A DNA stretch of 64,000 nucleotides from Bidens hawaiensis (Eukaryota; Streptophyta; Magnoliopsida; Asterales; Asteraceae). The stretch lies in NCBI GenBank assembly GCA_021521415.1, contig JAIQDT010000190.1, positions 744,001-808,000 of the forward strand, given 5' to 3'. This document shows, in pieces, positions 32,834-43,037 of the stretch. How positions within the stretch are numbered: position 1 is the first letter of the stretch; every line of letters begins with the position of its first letter. The notes below the pieces were generated by a model. The model saw nothing but the letters and a program-made list of their open reading frames with translations, made no database searches and was not told where the DNA came from. The position numbers and the translations under genes are program-made.

Positions 32834-35311
32834 TCATGAATTAGCAGAATTATAACAGTTGGTTTGGTAGTTTACTGGGAAAAAACGAGACTGATTTCTT
32901 TGAAATCTTGGATTAGTCCAATGATTGAAATTTGGTGTGTTTACATTCTTACCAGCATCATTCTTAGTATTCGTTTTATTCTCAGTTTTAGGAGGCCTCA
33001 TATTTCTCGATTTTCTCTGTTTCAGAGGACAATCAGCAACCAGGTGTCCTACTCTGTTGCATCTAAAACAACTTCTGCTCGAACTAGTTTGGTTGAGTTG
33101 AACTTTCGTCTCAGAAGTCGTTGCAGATGTCGAGGTAGCGTTACTATCCGTTTGTCTCACATATGGTGGGACGAACGGGTTTAGGGAAGATTTCTTTTCA
33201 TCAGGCTTATAGTCCTCCCCTCGTTTTAGTAACACAACCTTTTCCTCTATCTTATCCAATTCAGATGAATTGTCTGAATTTGACGAGGCAGAAGTAGAGA
33301 CAGAGCTAGTGACATTAGAACTTGGCTTTTCACTCTTAATAACTTCTTTTTCTTTAGCATAAATATTTATAGGAACCGTCTGACTAATCTCAACAATCTC
33401 AGATTGCTGATTACTAGGATTAAAAGTATAGTTGTGGCTGTATGGTGGTGGAACCTCAGAAAAACCAATTCCCCCTTTGTTAACCCGGGAACGTTGAACA
33501 CTTATGATGTGATCTAACATTGCAGATGAGTTTCTGAATTGTTCAATTTTTCTGTTTAGTTCCACCACTATTACCTGGTAATCAGCTACCTGTTTATCCT
33601 TTTCAGCTATTAGTTTGGTCTTTTCTTATAACACTTCATAGCTAAGATCAATCTGATCAATTTTTTCAGCTAGAGCAGCCTTAAGACTTCTGATATCTTT
33701 TTCACTTGCTTTTATCTTTACCGAGTAACCGTTTTCTTTAGTTTTAGAATAGTGATGATCTTCTTTTAATGTTTTAAATTGAGTATCCAAACTAATATAC
33801 TGATCATTTAATGTTTTCAATTGTTCAGACAGATTATCACATTGTTCACAATGAATTTCAGAACTTACCTCGGAGAGCTGATCATTCACTTCTGCCATGT
33901 ATGCTTGATCTTCTATCGTCTCTCTCTCAATTCCTTCAGCTATGATGTTTACCAAGTTGGCTTGTTCGAGTACCTCCTCAACCTGTATGTTCCAGTTATA
34001 ACCCCCGTTCTGTTGTGACACCATAGCTCTATTCTCACTACCATTCCCATTCTGTTGAGCAGGCTTGTTCTGACTCCTTTCAACCCTTTCATTCTTGCAT
34101 TCCTTTGCGAAATGACCATTCTGTAACAACGAACCTTTGATTTATCAAATCCCGGTCTCTCACCAACAAACTTTCTACCCGTTTTCTTCATAAATCTTTT
34201 CACCCTTCTGACTATCATGGCCATCTGCCATTGCAGATCCATCTCTTCTAGATCATCAGCATCAATCTGGTCGTAGTCTTCATCTAGAGTTGCAGGGTCG
34301 ACTATTTTACCCTTAATATAATTTTCATAAGAAGCGATGAAGGATGCATAAAGAGCAAATTGTTGTTCTGCTGACTTCACACTCATGGGCATATTTGAAT
34401 AATTATTACTTGGAGCATTTGTTGAGAAACTACCAGTCTGTGGTTGAGGATTTGTTGAATTATTACCTCCTACTACAAAGCATACGTCACCATCCATATT
34501 GAGAGAAACGTGTCCATCTGACGAGGAGTTTGGTTCCCCCTTTGAATAATAAGCTGAGGATTCTGATCTCGAACTTGAGCTTGGATTAACCTTAGCACCA
34601 TACATTCCCGGATCCTGAACCTGATCAGTTGGTCTCTTTTCTAGCCATGTTGAGTTCGAAATTTCGTAACTTATTCACCACAGTCTCTAAGTCAACCTTA
34701 TCAAAATCCTTATCTTCTCTCATCAAAATAGTATACATCTCCCATTTCGGTGGAAGAGCATCTAGAAGCTTCTCAACGATCTCTTCTTCCTTGTATTCAA
34801 TTGAGTAATTGTTTAGTTCGGTCATCAAATGATAATATTTGGTGATGATATCATCAAGTGACTCATTTTTCAAATACTTGAATACAGAAAATTGTGTCTT
34901 CAGCAGCTTTGTTTTTGAAGTATGTATACCCACATTACCTTCATATCTGTTCTCTAATGCTTCCCATAACTCTCTAGCAGTCTTATATTTCTTGAAAGTG
35001 TGAAGAATCTCTTGTGGAAGTGCCATGGTTATCGCTGCATGAGCTTTACTTTCAGCTTCATACATCTTCTTTTCATTATCTTCCATTTTACTATACTTTT
35101 TGATCTGTTCACGACCCTCAAATTCGGATGTTGGTGGAATATACCCGTCTTGAATGCACACCCACATTTTCGCGTCTTGATACTTGACATATTGTTCAAA
35201 ACGATCCTTCCAAGAGACAAAATCAGTACCCTTCAACAGTTTTGGAGCTTTCGTTGCAGACCCCGCTTCAACTTCCATTTTTACCAGTTCTGTAATGTTT
35301 AAAGAGGCCAT
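32834..35311 (-). pseudogene. Element 5: gag
   Basis: Start ATG at 35311 (MASLNITELVKMEVEAGSAT), homologous along its length to Gag of element 4. Breaks: a 2-base loss near 34630 that creates a stop; a 10-base loss near 34130 that destroys the first half of the first zinc knuckle and shifts frame; and TAA near 33627 in place of a Glu codon. The second knuckle CFRCNRVGHLVADC (33065-33024) is intact. The three main blocks (35311-34625, 34605-33949 and 34129-32834) are otherwise well preserved. Confidence 0.88.
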
Positions 35312-35368
35312 TATTGAAATAATACCAAAAACACAAGGTTTTAAAAGGAGTCTTATGCCAACAGTACA

Positions 35369-35545
35369 CTCTAAGCGAAGTTATAATAACTTCGCTTAGC
35401 TCAACTTCGCTTCTCCTTCTAACTTCGCCTAGACTATAAGATTACCCACTTTAACTTCGCCTACTTATATCTTCGCCAAAAAGTAATAACTTCGCCAAAG
35501 ACTAATAACTTCGCAGAAACCCTACAAGTTTGTGACGGCAACTTC
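35369..35545 (-). repeat. GCGAAGTT/AACTTCGC array in the element 5 leader
   Basis: At least eight copies or near copies lie between gag and PBS, including one hairpin pair at 35374-35398 (AAGCGAAGTTATAATAACTT, then CGCTT). Position and motif match the leader array of element 4. Confidence 0.75.
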
Positions 35546-35741
35546 GCTCGAAGAACGTATGTTTCTACAGTGGCTTATGTTGAATGCGATGGATGCGATG
35601 GATGATTAGGAGGTATATTTGATGAGCGAAAAGTGACAAGTGACAAAAATCAGGGTTTTTCAACGCAAACTCGTTCCACGAATAATCGAACGAAACGATT
35701 CTTAACACTCGTGTGATAATCCCGAACCACACAATCACGAG

Positions 35742-35758
35742 CAAAAGCTCTGATACCA
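35742..35758 (-). other. Element 5: primer binding site (tRNA-Met type)
   Basis: The minus strand reads TGGTATCAGAGCTTTTG, 2 bases from the 5' LTR boundary. Confidence 0.85.
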
Positions 35759-35760
35759 AT

Positions 35761-36205
35761 TGTCGGTTCCTAGCCGGATCTCACAGGACTATCTCGCCGT
35801 ACGTGGGTGCGGAATCCCCACGTATAACGATACAAGTGTTAGTAATAATACGATGATGATCGATACGATAAAGCAGTAACTCACGACACACGATAATACT
35901 AATAAATGCGATAATATTGAATATCCAAACACGTGATTACAAGGTATAACCACACAAAACCCATTCAGTCGTACTAATGACCAAAACCTTCTACATAAAA
36001 TGTAAACAGCGAAGTATATATAGGGCTAGTGATAACTTCGCCCAACACATGTGGCGAAGTTATCACAACTTTGCTCCACACTAAATTCGCCTAACACAAA
36101 GGCGATGTTAATCAATCATATGAAAACCAAAATGTATCAAACTTAAACGATTACAGACACATGCAAAAACACAAGATATTAAACTACTGACACAATGCAC
36201 CAACA
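35761..36205 (-). repeat. Element 5: 5' LTR
   Basis: Plus-strand ends are TGTCGGTTCC and TGCACCAACA, 445 bp. A minus-strand TATATATA box is at 36014-36021. See the 3' LTR entry for the uneven divergence between the two copies. Confidence 0.92.
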
Positions 36206-36210
36206 AAATC

Positions 36211-37400
36211 AGTTGATGATTTTACTATTGGGTCAACACTTCTATGTCAAGATACTCAAACTAACCAAACTGCAGACCAAGGTTATGACAACTGGTATTG
36301 GCTCAGCAGTTGAAAACCAAGCATTTTTTGTTCAAGAGAAATCTCCTCACGTGTCTGACAATCTATCATTTATTATGTAAGATTTGAAACACATAGATCT
36401 AGTTGATTTGAAGGAAATGGAAATTCTAAAACCTTTGGCATTATTGATAATTAGAACAAACAAATTTACAAGAGGATAAGAAGGAAATTCCCAGGAATCA
36501 ACAATACGAAAAAAGTGGTTTATGACAATGGGAAAATGACTTGTCATAAATGTGGCAGGATATGACACTTTGCTAGAGAATGCAGAACTGTGTTACAGCC
36601 TAGTCCTAATCAAGTCCAACCTTTAATAACCTATCCAAGTTCACCTCTTCATCCTCATTCGAAAAAAACAAAACTTCATTAACCATTCCACAGCTCACTT
36701 TGCTCAAACATAAGCAATGCCAAATATTGTTCTCATTATCAGTATCAGTATGCACTAACACCTCAACCCATGCAGCAAATGCAATTTGTTCAACCTCCTT
36801 TCATCTCACCCATCAATAAACAAGTTCAACCTACTATGGTCACCACACCTGGACCATCCTCTTCAAGCCATGACAACACCAAAACAAGTTTCTTCACACA
36901 AAAATTTGTAAACTGGAGCAGTTTGCCTGAAGAGATGAGCACAAAAGATCTTGCTCTTGTGGTTATTAATGTGGAATCAATTGATGAATAGGAGGTGAAG
37001 AAAAATTTCAATAATGAAATCATGTAAGTGCTGATAACAAGTGATACAACAGCAGATACACAAACTGCTGAAGACAAAGCACTTAAAACTGCTGCTGATG
37101 AGGCCTTACATCTTTGAAGAATCAAATATAGAGAACAGCCCTTACATTCGGCCTACTGATTATGTGCAATCTGCTGGTAAGGGATCTAAGGGACGTGTAA
37201 CTACTGATGCTCAAACAACTGATATCCAAAATGAACTTCCTTATTCCACTTTTGGAAGTCCATCAGTTGTTTCTCAAAGCAGTTGTTTACCTCCAATGCT
37301 CCACCATTAACAACTGACACTTCATCCAGCCCATAAGAGACATTGTTCATCAGTAGTTTTACCATAAACTTCCTCAAAAACCATAAGAGAAATTGTTCCT
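36211..37400 (+). pseudogene. Element 6: gag end and degenerate linker
   Basis: The zinc knuckle is recognisable at 36543-36585 as CHKCGRI, stop, HFAREC. Short frames follow, rich in Gln, Pro and Ser (MQQMQFVQPPFISPINKQVQ). No protease or integrase motif is found anywhere up to 37400, so those domains are deleted. Confidence 0.6.
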
Positions 37401-37403
37401 TAT

Positions 37404-38952
37404 GTGTTTCATCCAGCCCATACTCAAGAACATATCATTGGTTATACACAGCAAGGTGTTCTCACCAGAAGTCAACAAGAAAATGTTTATTTCTTTGTTG
37501 GATTTCTATCTCAACTAGAGCCAACGAAGTATCAAATTGCTTTAAGAGATAATAGTTGGGTAGAAGCTATGCAAGAAGAACTCATACAGTTCATAAAGAT
37601 GCATGTTTTGAAAGTATGCCCAAGACCAGAGTGCAACACCTATTGGAACAAAATGGGTATTCAGGAACAAGACTGATGAAAGAGGGGTTGTTATAATAAA
37701 CAAGGCAATTTTAGTAGTTCAAGACTATCTGCAAGAAGAGGACATTGACTATGAAGAAACCTTTTCACATGTTGCAAGACTTGAAGCTATCAGGCTGTTT
37801 CTTACATATGCAACCACTCATAACATCAAGGTGTACCAAATGGATGTCAAAGGAGCCTTCCTTTATGGTGACTTTTAAGAAGAGGTATATGTTGCACAAC
37901 CACCAGGGTTTGAAGATGCTTTCAATCCACACTTTGTCTACAGATTAAATAAAGCACTTTATGGACTCAAACAAGCTCCAAGAGCCTGGTATGACAGACT
38001 TTCCTCATTTTTTATTTCAAACCACTTTAAAAGAGGACATCATATTTGGATCCACTAATCCAAAATTATGTGATGAATTTACAAAGTTCATGAAATCTGA
38101 ATTTGAAATGAGTATTATGGGTGAGTTACAATACTTTTTGGGCTTGCAAGTCAAACAAACTAAAACATGAATTTTTTTACATCAATCAAAATATGTTAAA
38201 AAATATTCTTGAAAAGTTTAATGTCTGATTGCAAAGCAAGTTCCAAACCCAGGAGCAAAATTGATCCTTTAACACCTGATGAAACTGGTGAATATGTTGA
38301 TCAAACCTTGTATAGATGCATGATTGGATCTTTAACGTATCTAACTGCATCTAGGCCTGATATAATGCATGAAACTTGTGTTTGTGCAAGATATCAAGCT
38401 TCATCAAGGGAATCTCACTTAAGTGTTATCTAAAGGATATTTAGATACCTCAAAGGTGTACCTACCTTGGGTATCTGGTATCCATTCAGCAGAAAAACCT
38501 AGTTTGTTGGTTTTGCAGATAGTGATTATGCAGGACGTCAAGTGACAAGAAAATCAATATCTGGAGGATGTCATTTCTTTGTAGATGCATTGGTGTCTTG
38601 GCAGAGCAAGAAGTAAACTACTGTTTCAAACTCAACTGCTGACGCATAGTATATTGTTGCTACAAGCTACACAACTCAATTACTTTGGTTACAAAACCAA
38701 TTACTGGATTATGGGATAACAGCTTTAAAAATTCCTTTGAAATTGGACAGTGAAGCTGCTTTGAACATCATCAAAAATCTAGTTCAGCATTCAAAGACTA
38801 AACACATTGAGATCAGACATCACTTCATAAGAGATTGCTATGAAAAAAGTTTGATTTCAACTAAAAATCAGTTAGCTGATGTGTTTACAAAAGCACTTGA
38901 TTCAGCAAATTTTCAAAAACTGATTTTCAGATTAGGAATGTTAAATCTTTGA
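37404..38952 (+). pseudogene. Element 6: RT and RNase H remnants
   Basis: Copia RT blocks occur in several frames: [50 protein letters not shown], then IMGELQYFLGLQV. The segment that should hold YVDD is missing: the sequence jumps near 38040 from HFKRGH to IIFGSTNP. RNase H blocks follow: ASRPDIMHETCVCARYQASS and HSKTKHIEIRHHFIRDC, then ADVFTKALDSANFQKL, with a stop at 38950. Numerous stops are present (for example TAA at 37877-37879). It is non-functional. Confidence 0.82.
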
Positions 38953-39481
38953 ATTATCATTTTTACCAACTCAAAATAGTTATTTTCAACTGACTTTTGG
39001 TAATAAAATGTATTCAAAAATTTTCAAAAAGACTACGTGTACATCTCTTGATGTATAATACAATGGAAAACTGCTGTTTTCAAAAATACTGATCAATTTT
39101 CCTTTAAACTATTGATCAATGTTTTAAAAAATACTATTATTCTAAAACTATTCTTGTGAAAAAACAATGAAAACAACTGTTTAAAACATTTGTTTTGTAA
39201 ACTACTGATATAAATCAGTAGTTTTCAAAAATACTGATCAGTTTAATTCAAAACTACTAATTTGAGACAAACAACAGATGTTTCATTTTTCCAACAATTA
39301 TTTGGTTTTACTAGCCGTTGTTTCAATAGAACAATGGTTTCAATGATAACTGATGTCGCGTGCGATGTATTGAAAAAGCTTGTTAGATTTTCTAAGGGTT
39401 TGTTTCACACAATGTCGAGTTTTAAATTTATAAAAATTATTTTTATCTTAACTAAACCACACACAAATAGGCAAGTGTAAC
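38953..39481 (+). other. AT-rich tail of element 6
   Basis: No coding frame. It has repeated short blocks of the type AAAATACTGATCA with TTTTCAAAACTACTGAT (39080-39260), possibly U3 or 3' untranslated sequence of element 6. No boundary is recognised. Confidence 0.35.
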
Positions 39482-41390
39482 TATCATTTATGTAGTATAG
39501 TATAGATAAGAACCAAGTAACGATCAACAGGCACACTTGTTTGATTTTTACTACTAAGTCTTTGTACTTATTTTAACCGAAAGTAAACATCATAGTAGTT
39601 TTTGGTTTGACAAGGAAATTTTAAAAGAAATTTGAAAGCATAAATTAAAAACAATATTTTTTAATTTTTATATTTTTAGAGAGATAAACAAGGATAAAAG
39701 TGTATCATCTTGGTTAAAACTCCTCTTAACTTGGTTTAACCATTAATTAGTTAAACATGTGATTATAAGCTTGCTTTGGTAATTAAATGTGGGAATAACA
39801 CCTTATTCCTAAGTCATGTTATTCCATGATACTTAAAGAAAGAGATATGCATAACTTCATGATCTCCACTAAAACATCATTTTATGTAAGAAAGTGGTTT
39901 ATATTAAGTATTCATGAAATAACTTACTTTAAAGATTAGACAATCTCTTAAATTACTATGTGAATTGTCCTTGATATTTTAGTAAAAATAACCTTTGTAA
40001 TATACTTAAAATACCAATTAAGGTTAATTAAATTGTAAATGATTAATCTTAAATTACCATGTATTAACTCACACAACTATTGGACAATTATAGAACTCAT
40101 GTAATAACCATCCAAAAGTTGTTTAAAATAGGTTATATTGCACACTCACTTGTCTAGTAATTAACCGATTTTAGTGGATTAATATTAACAATAGGTTTTC
40201 ACAACATTGTCAACATTCCAATTTTAAGATGATCAATTACTACTAGTACTTCATTTGGTCCATGTTCATATTAGGATTTATGTTTTTTTCTCAACCAAGT
40301 CCTTACAAGAATGACAGTTCCTCGGCTTATCATCAAGCTCGGTACTTGGTGTCTCTTTTAATGTTTATTATCCAAGGCCTCACAAGAGTGGCAGTTCCCC
40401 GGCTTGTCGTCAAGCTCGGCACTTGGTGTATCTTTTAAGAGTATTTTAACATTCCTCATCAAGTGATAATTACAACATAATCTTTACTTTTTATAAACCA
40501 ATCACATGTTTGACCAATATTATTAAACTTTAATTAAGATTCATTATACACCAAGATGATACTAGAAAAGTTTAGCCAATATTAAGCATATTGTTATACA
40601 TCAAAGTATAGATACAAACATGATCAAATTAAAACAATCTAACCAATTTGGATGACTAATCTTTGATGCTAATGGCTTCTTCCATGAGCTTAATCTCCTT
40701 GATCTTCAAAGGGTAGATGGATGGGATGATTCCCATATTAATGGTGGTAAAAGAGAGTGTGTGGAGTGTATTAAGTGTTCCTCCAAGTCCATTGAATGTG
40801 GTGGATGAGCATTCAATTTATAGGTTGAGCTGGGCTCTCAACACGGCCTGTGTTGAGTTGGGGACGACCGTGTTGATCATCTTGTCTTATTTTATTTTAT
40901 TAAATCCTCGTTGTCAGGTGGTACATTAGGAGAGAGGACACGACCGTGTTGATCTCTGGGCATGGCCGTGGTGAGTCTGTAAATATCATTTTTTGTCTTT
41001 TTCTCTTGTACTATCAACATGGGCGTGTTAAGAGTCAACATGGGCCATGCTGAGCTTCAGAATCTTCTATTTTGTCTTTTCCTCTTGTATCTTCAACACG
41101 GGGTATGTTGGTGTCAACATGGCGATGTTGTAACTTCTGAGTTTTGTCTTTTCCTGGTATGCTCTTAACGTGGCCATTCCTTGCTTCACTATGGGGTGTG
41201 TTGAGTCAACTTTCACAGTTTTTCTTCATTTTTCTTTGTATATCAGCGTGTTTTATTCTTTTGGGTTATATTTACCTAGAAATATAAATTATAAGCATTA
41301 TTGGTTATTTATTTTTATATAATTGTCGATATTACGCCTATTTGGAGATATTTTAGTGCTGAAAAGATGTATAAATTTATACACATATCA
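39482..41390 (-). repeat. Probable Athila-like solo LTR
   Basis: The layout resembles the element 3 LTR: an ACGATCAACAGGCAC block near the left end, an AT-rich centre, repeated ACGGCC/GTGTTGA words (40845-41200) and a right end TATACACATATCA. GTAAC occurs on both sides (39477-39481 and 41391-41395), a candidate 5-bp target duplication. The left end reads TA where TG is expected. No internal coding region is attached. A tandem pair of about 66-bp units lies inside (40303-40440). Confidence 0.45.
40303..40440 (+). repeat. Tandem pair of about 66-bp units
   Basis: Two copies of a unit with CACAAGAGTGGCAGTTCCCC, CAAGCTCGGCACTTGGTGT and TCTTTTAA lie at about 40303-40366 and 40377-40440. They are roughly 85 percent alike by eye and non-coding. 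Confidence 0.7.
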
Positions 41391-41549
41391 GTAACTTTTA
41401 ACCACCCACTTGCTTAAACCACCTAAAACTTCCCCAATCATAGCTTACCTTCCATAATCATCTTTCTTAATTCTAAAGAAAGCCTTTACCTATATTACAC
41501 CTCATCATCTGCCAGTGTGTTGAGTCAAGAAATTGACCTAAGGGTAGAT
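41391..41549. other. Short spacer before element 7
   Basis: Non-coding. It ends with a 33-bp unit TGTTGAGTCAAGAAATTGACC followed by AAGGGTAGAT (41517-41549). The same start word recurs at 41550, so the true LTR start of element 7 could be either copy. Confidence 0.4.
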
Positions 41550-41631
41550 TGTTGAGTTAAAGATTTGACCTAAATGAAGTACATGGAAGATTGCAATCTT
41601 CTCAACCTCCTCAGAATTTGCTAAGTATGGA

Positions 41632-42262
41632 TCCGGGAACACCTTAGCCGGGTATGATATTTTGCCTACCGGGCAAGGTTTACTTCAAGTAGTCTTCTTT
41701 AGTGGCTATCCGAGCAAGGTTTACAAATTAGTGTATTACCTGGCAAGGATCACTAGTTTATGTAATTCCGAGCAAGGTTCACTTTGTCAAGCAAGTATGT
41801 TCTTCATAGCCAAGTAAGGTTCTCTCCCGAGTATGCTTTTGGCTAACCAAGTCCATGATGCCAAGTAAATGGAAGACCGGGCAAGGTATTCATTAATAAT
41901 ATTGGTCCGAACAAGCTTGATGATTTATTGGAATATCTCTAAGTAATGTCGGGCAAGGTTCAACTCAAGCAAGGAACAGTACCTACGAGTACACTTTGCA
42001 AATAAGTTATTTCATAGCAAAGAGTTGAAATGGACCATTGAAGAACAAGGTTGCTCGTAAGGGTTTGTCGGGCAAAGTCTGGCAAAGTCAAGAAGACTGA
42101 AGTCTACCCGGTGAGTATTTTACTTGGTAAAATACTCTTCAAGTAAATTCTACCCGGAAACTGATCACGGGCACACTTCTAAGATTACCAAGTCCCAAGG
42201 ATAGCAGAGTACACAGCCTACTCAGAGAATGAAGACTGTTGTAAAGCCTACCCGGAAGACTT
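41632..42262 (+). repeat. CGGGCAAGG-type motif array in the element 7 LTR
   Basis: About 15 copies or near copies of CCGGGCAAGGTT (variants CCGAGCAAGG, CCAAGTAAGG and TCGGGCAAGG) are spaced roughly 25-60 bases apart. They are not arranged as a simple tandem repeat. A similar array is at 63301-64000. Confidence 0.7.
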
Positions 42263-42359
42263 GTTTTACACTTAGTTTATTTTGAATATGTAATTTGAAT
42301 ATGTATGATTGTATTTAGTGTTTCTAGAAGGAATGACAGCTGTCCTAGGTTGGCATGCC

Positions 42360-42367
42360 TATAAATA
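42360..42367 (+). promoter_or_regulatory. Element 7: LTR TATA box
   Basis: CCTATAAATAGAATG is a good plant TATA context, about 370 bases before the LTR end. Confidence 0.6.
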
Positions 42368-42735
42368 GAATGTTTAGGGCAAGCCGCCAAGGAGAAGAGA
42401 GACACACGAGAGACACACAGATAAGGATAGACAGACACATTTATTGAGAGAGAATATTGTGTGACGGCTGTCCTAGGATTCCTTAAACCCTAAATCGATT
42501 ATCCACTTTGTATGATGAAAATTATATAAATGGAAATCTTTTGAGTGAATCCTGTGTGTGCTTTCTACTTTTGATTATTAACTGCAACTATCATGTTTGT
42601 TATTGATTCCGCCTATAACAAACATTAATCTTTCTAAATATAGCAACCCGTCATTAACTCTCTTGTCGACACATTAATCTGTGTGAGTTATGACATGATT
42701 AAGTAAGATCCAGCTGAAATCGGGGACCTGACAAG

Positions 42736-42747
42736 TGGTATCAGAGC
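42736..42747 (+). other. Element 7: primer binding site (tRNA-Met type)
   Basis: TGGTATCAGAGC lies 2 bases after the LTR end. Confidence 0.88.
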
Positions 42748-43037
42748 TGATTACTGCTATTTTGGAAAGATTGTTGCTGATTGAAGATTTGAAGAAGAAT
42801 GACGTAAGCAGACCACTGTTCCATTGATTTGTGACGTCATCAGCTCTGTTTTGCATTTTTCTTTCAGATCTGCAATTTACCGGTGTTTTTCCTTCCTTAT
42901 TTCAATTAAAGTTTTAATCTTTATATTTAAATCTTGTTCTTAACAATTCAGACACATCAGATCTAAGCATTCTGTTTTCAGATCTGATTATTTTGAAACT
43001 CTGGTTTTATAAGGAAACTGATTTTTGATTTCTCAAA

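Larger units (their letters stand above)
30147..36205 (-). mobile_element. Element 5: internally deleted SIRE-type copia element (6,059 bp)
   Basis: LTRs lie at 30147-30594 and 35761-36205, and a perfect target duplication AAATC at 30142-30146 and 36206-36210. On the minus strand the order is 5' LTR, PBS, leader with the hairpin array, gag, a pol remnant in which protease is joined to the end of RNase H, the conserved untranslated module, the last part of ORF3, PPT and 3' LTR. It is a relative of element 4 (gag and LTR ends similar), cannot encode integrase or RT, and would have needed proteins from a complete relative to move. Confidence 0.93.
29341..39476 (+). mobile_element. Element 6: old, deleted Ty1/copia retrotransposon, split by element 5
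   Basis: A PBS-like TGGTATCAGAGC at 29392-29403 is followed by gag fragments up to 30146. Element 5 lies at 30147-36205, and gag then continues from 36211, with RT and RNase H fragments to 38952. Protease and integrase are absent, since only about 800 bases of non-coding or low-quality sequence lie between the zinc knuckle and RT. LTR boundaries are not recognisable; the 38953-39476 tail is AT-rich and non-coding. Many stops and frameshifts make this older than elements 4 and 5. Confidence 0.7.
41550..42733 (+). repeat. Element 7: 5' LTR
   Basis: The right end GGGGACCTGACA (42733) is followed by the PBS. The left end TGTTGAGTTAAAG at 41550 (or a near duplicate at 41517) is inferred. The U3 part holds the CGGGCAAGG motif array, then a TATA box (TATAAATA, 42360-42367) and a leader-like region with GAGAGACACAC words. 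The 3' LTR copy is not reached before the window ends. Confidence 0.6.

Noticed and set aside
40717..40929. 70-codon plus-strand frame in the solo LTR candidate
   Set aside because: It lies over repeated non-coding words and shows no motif.
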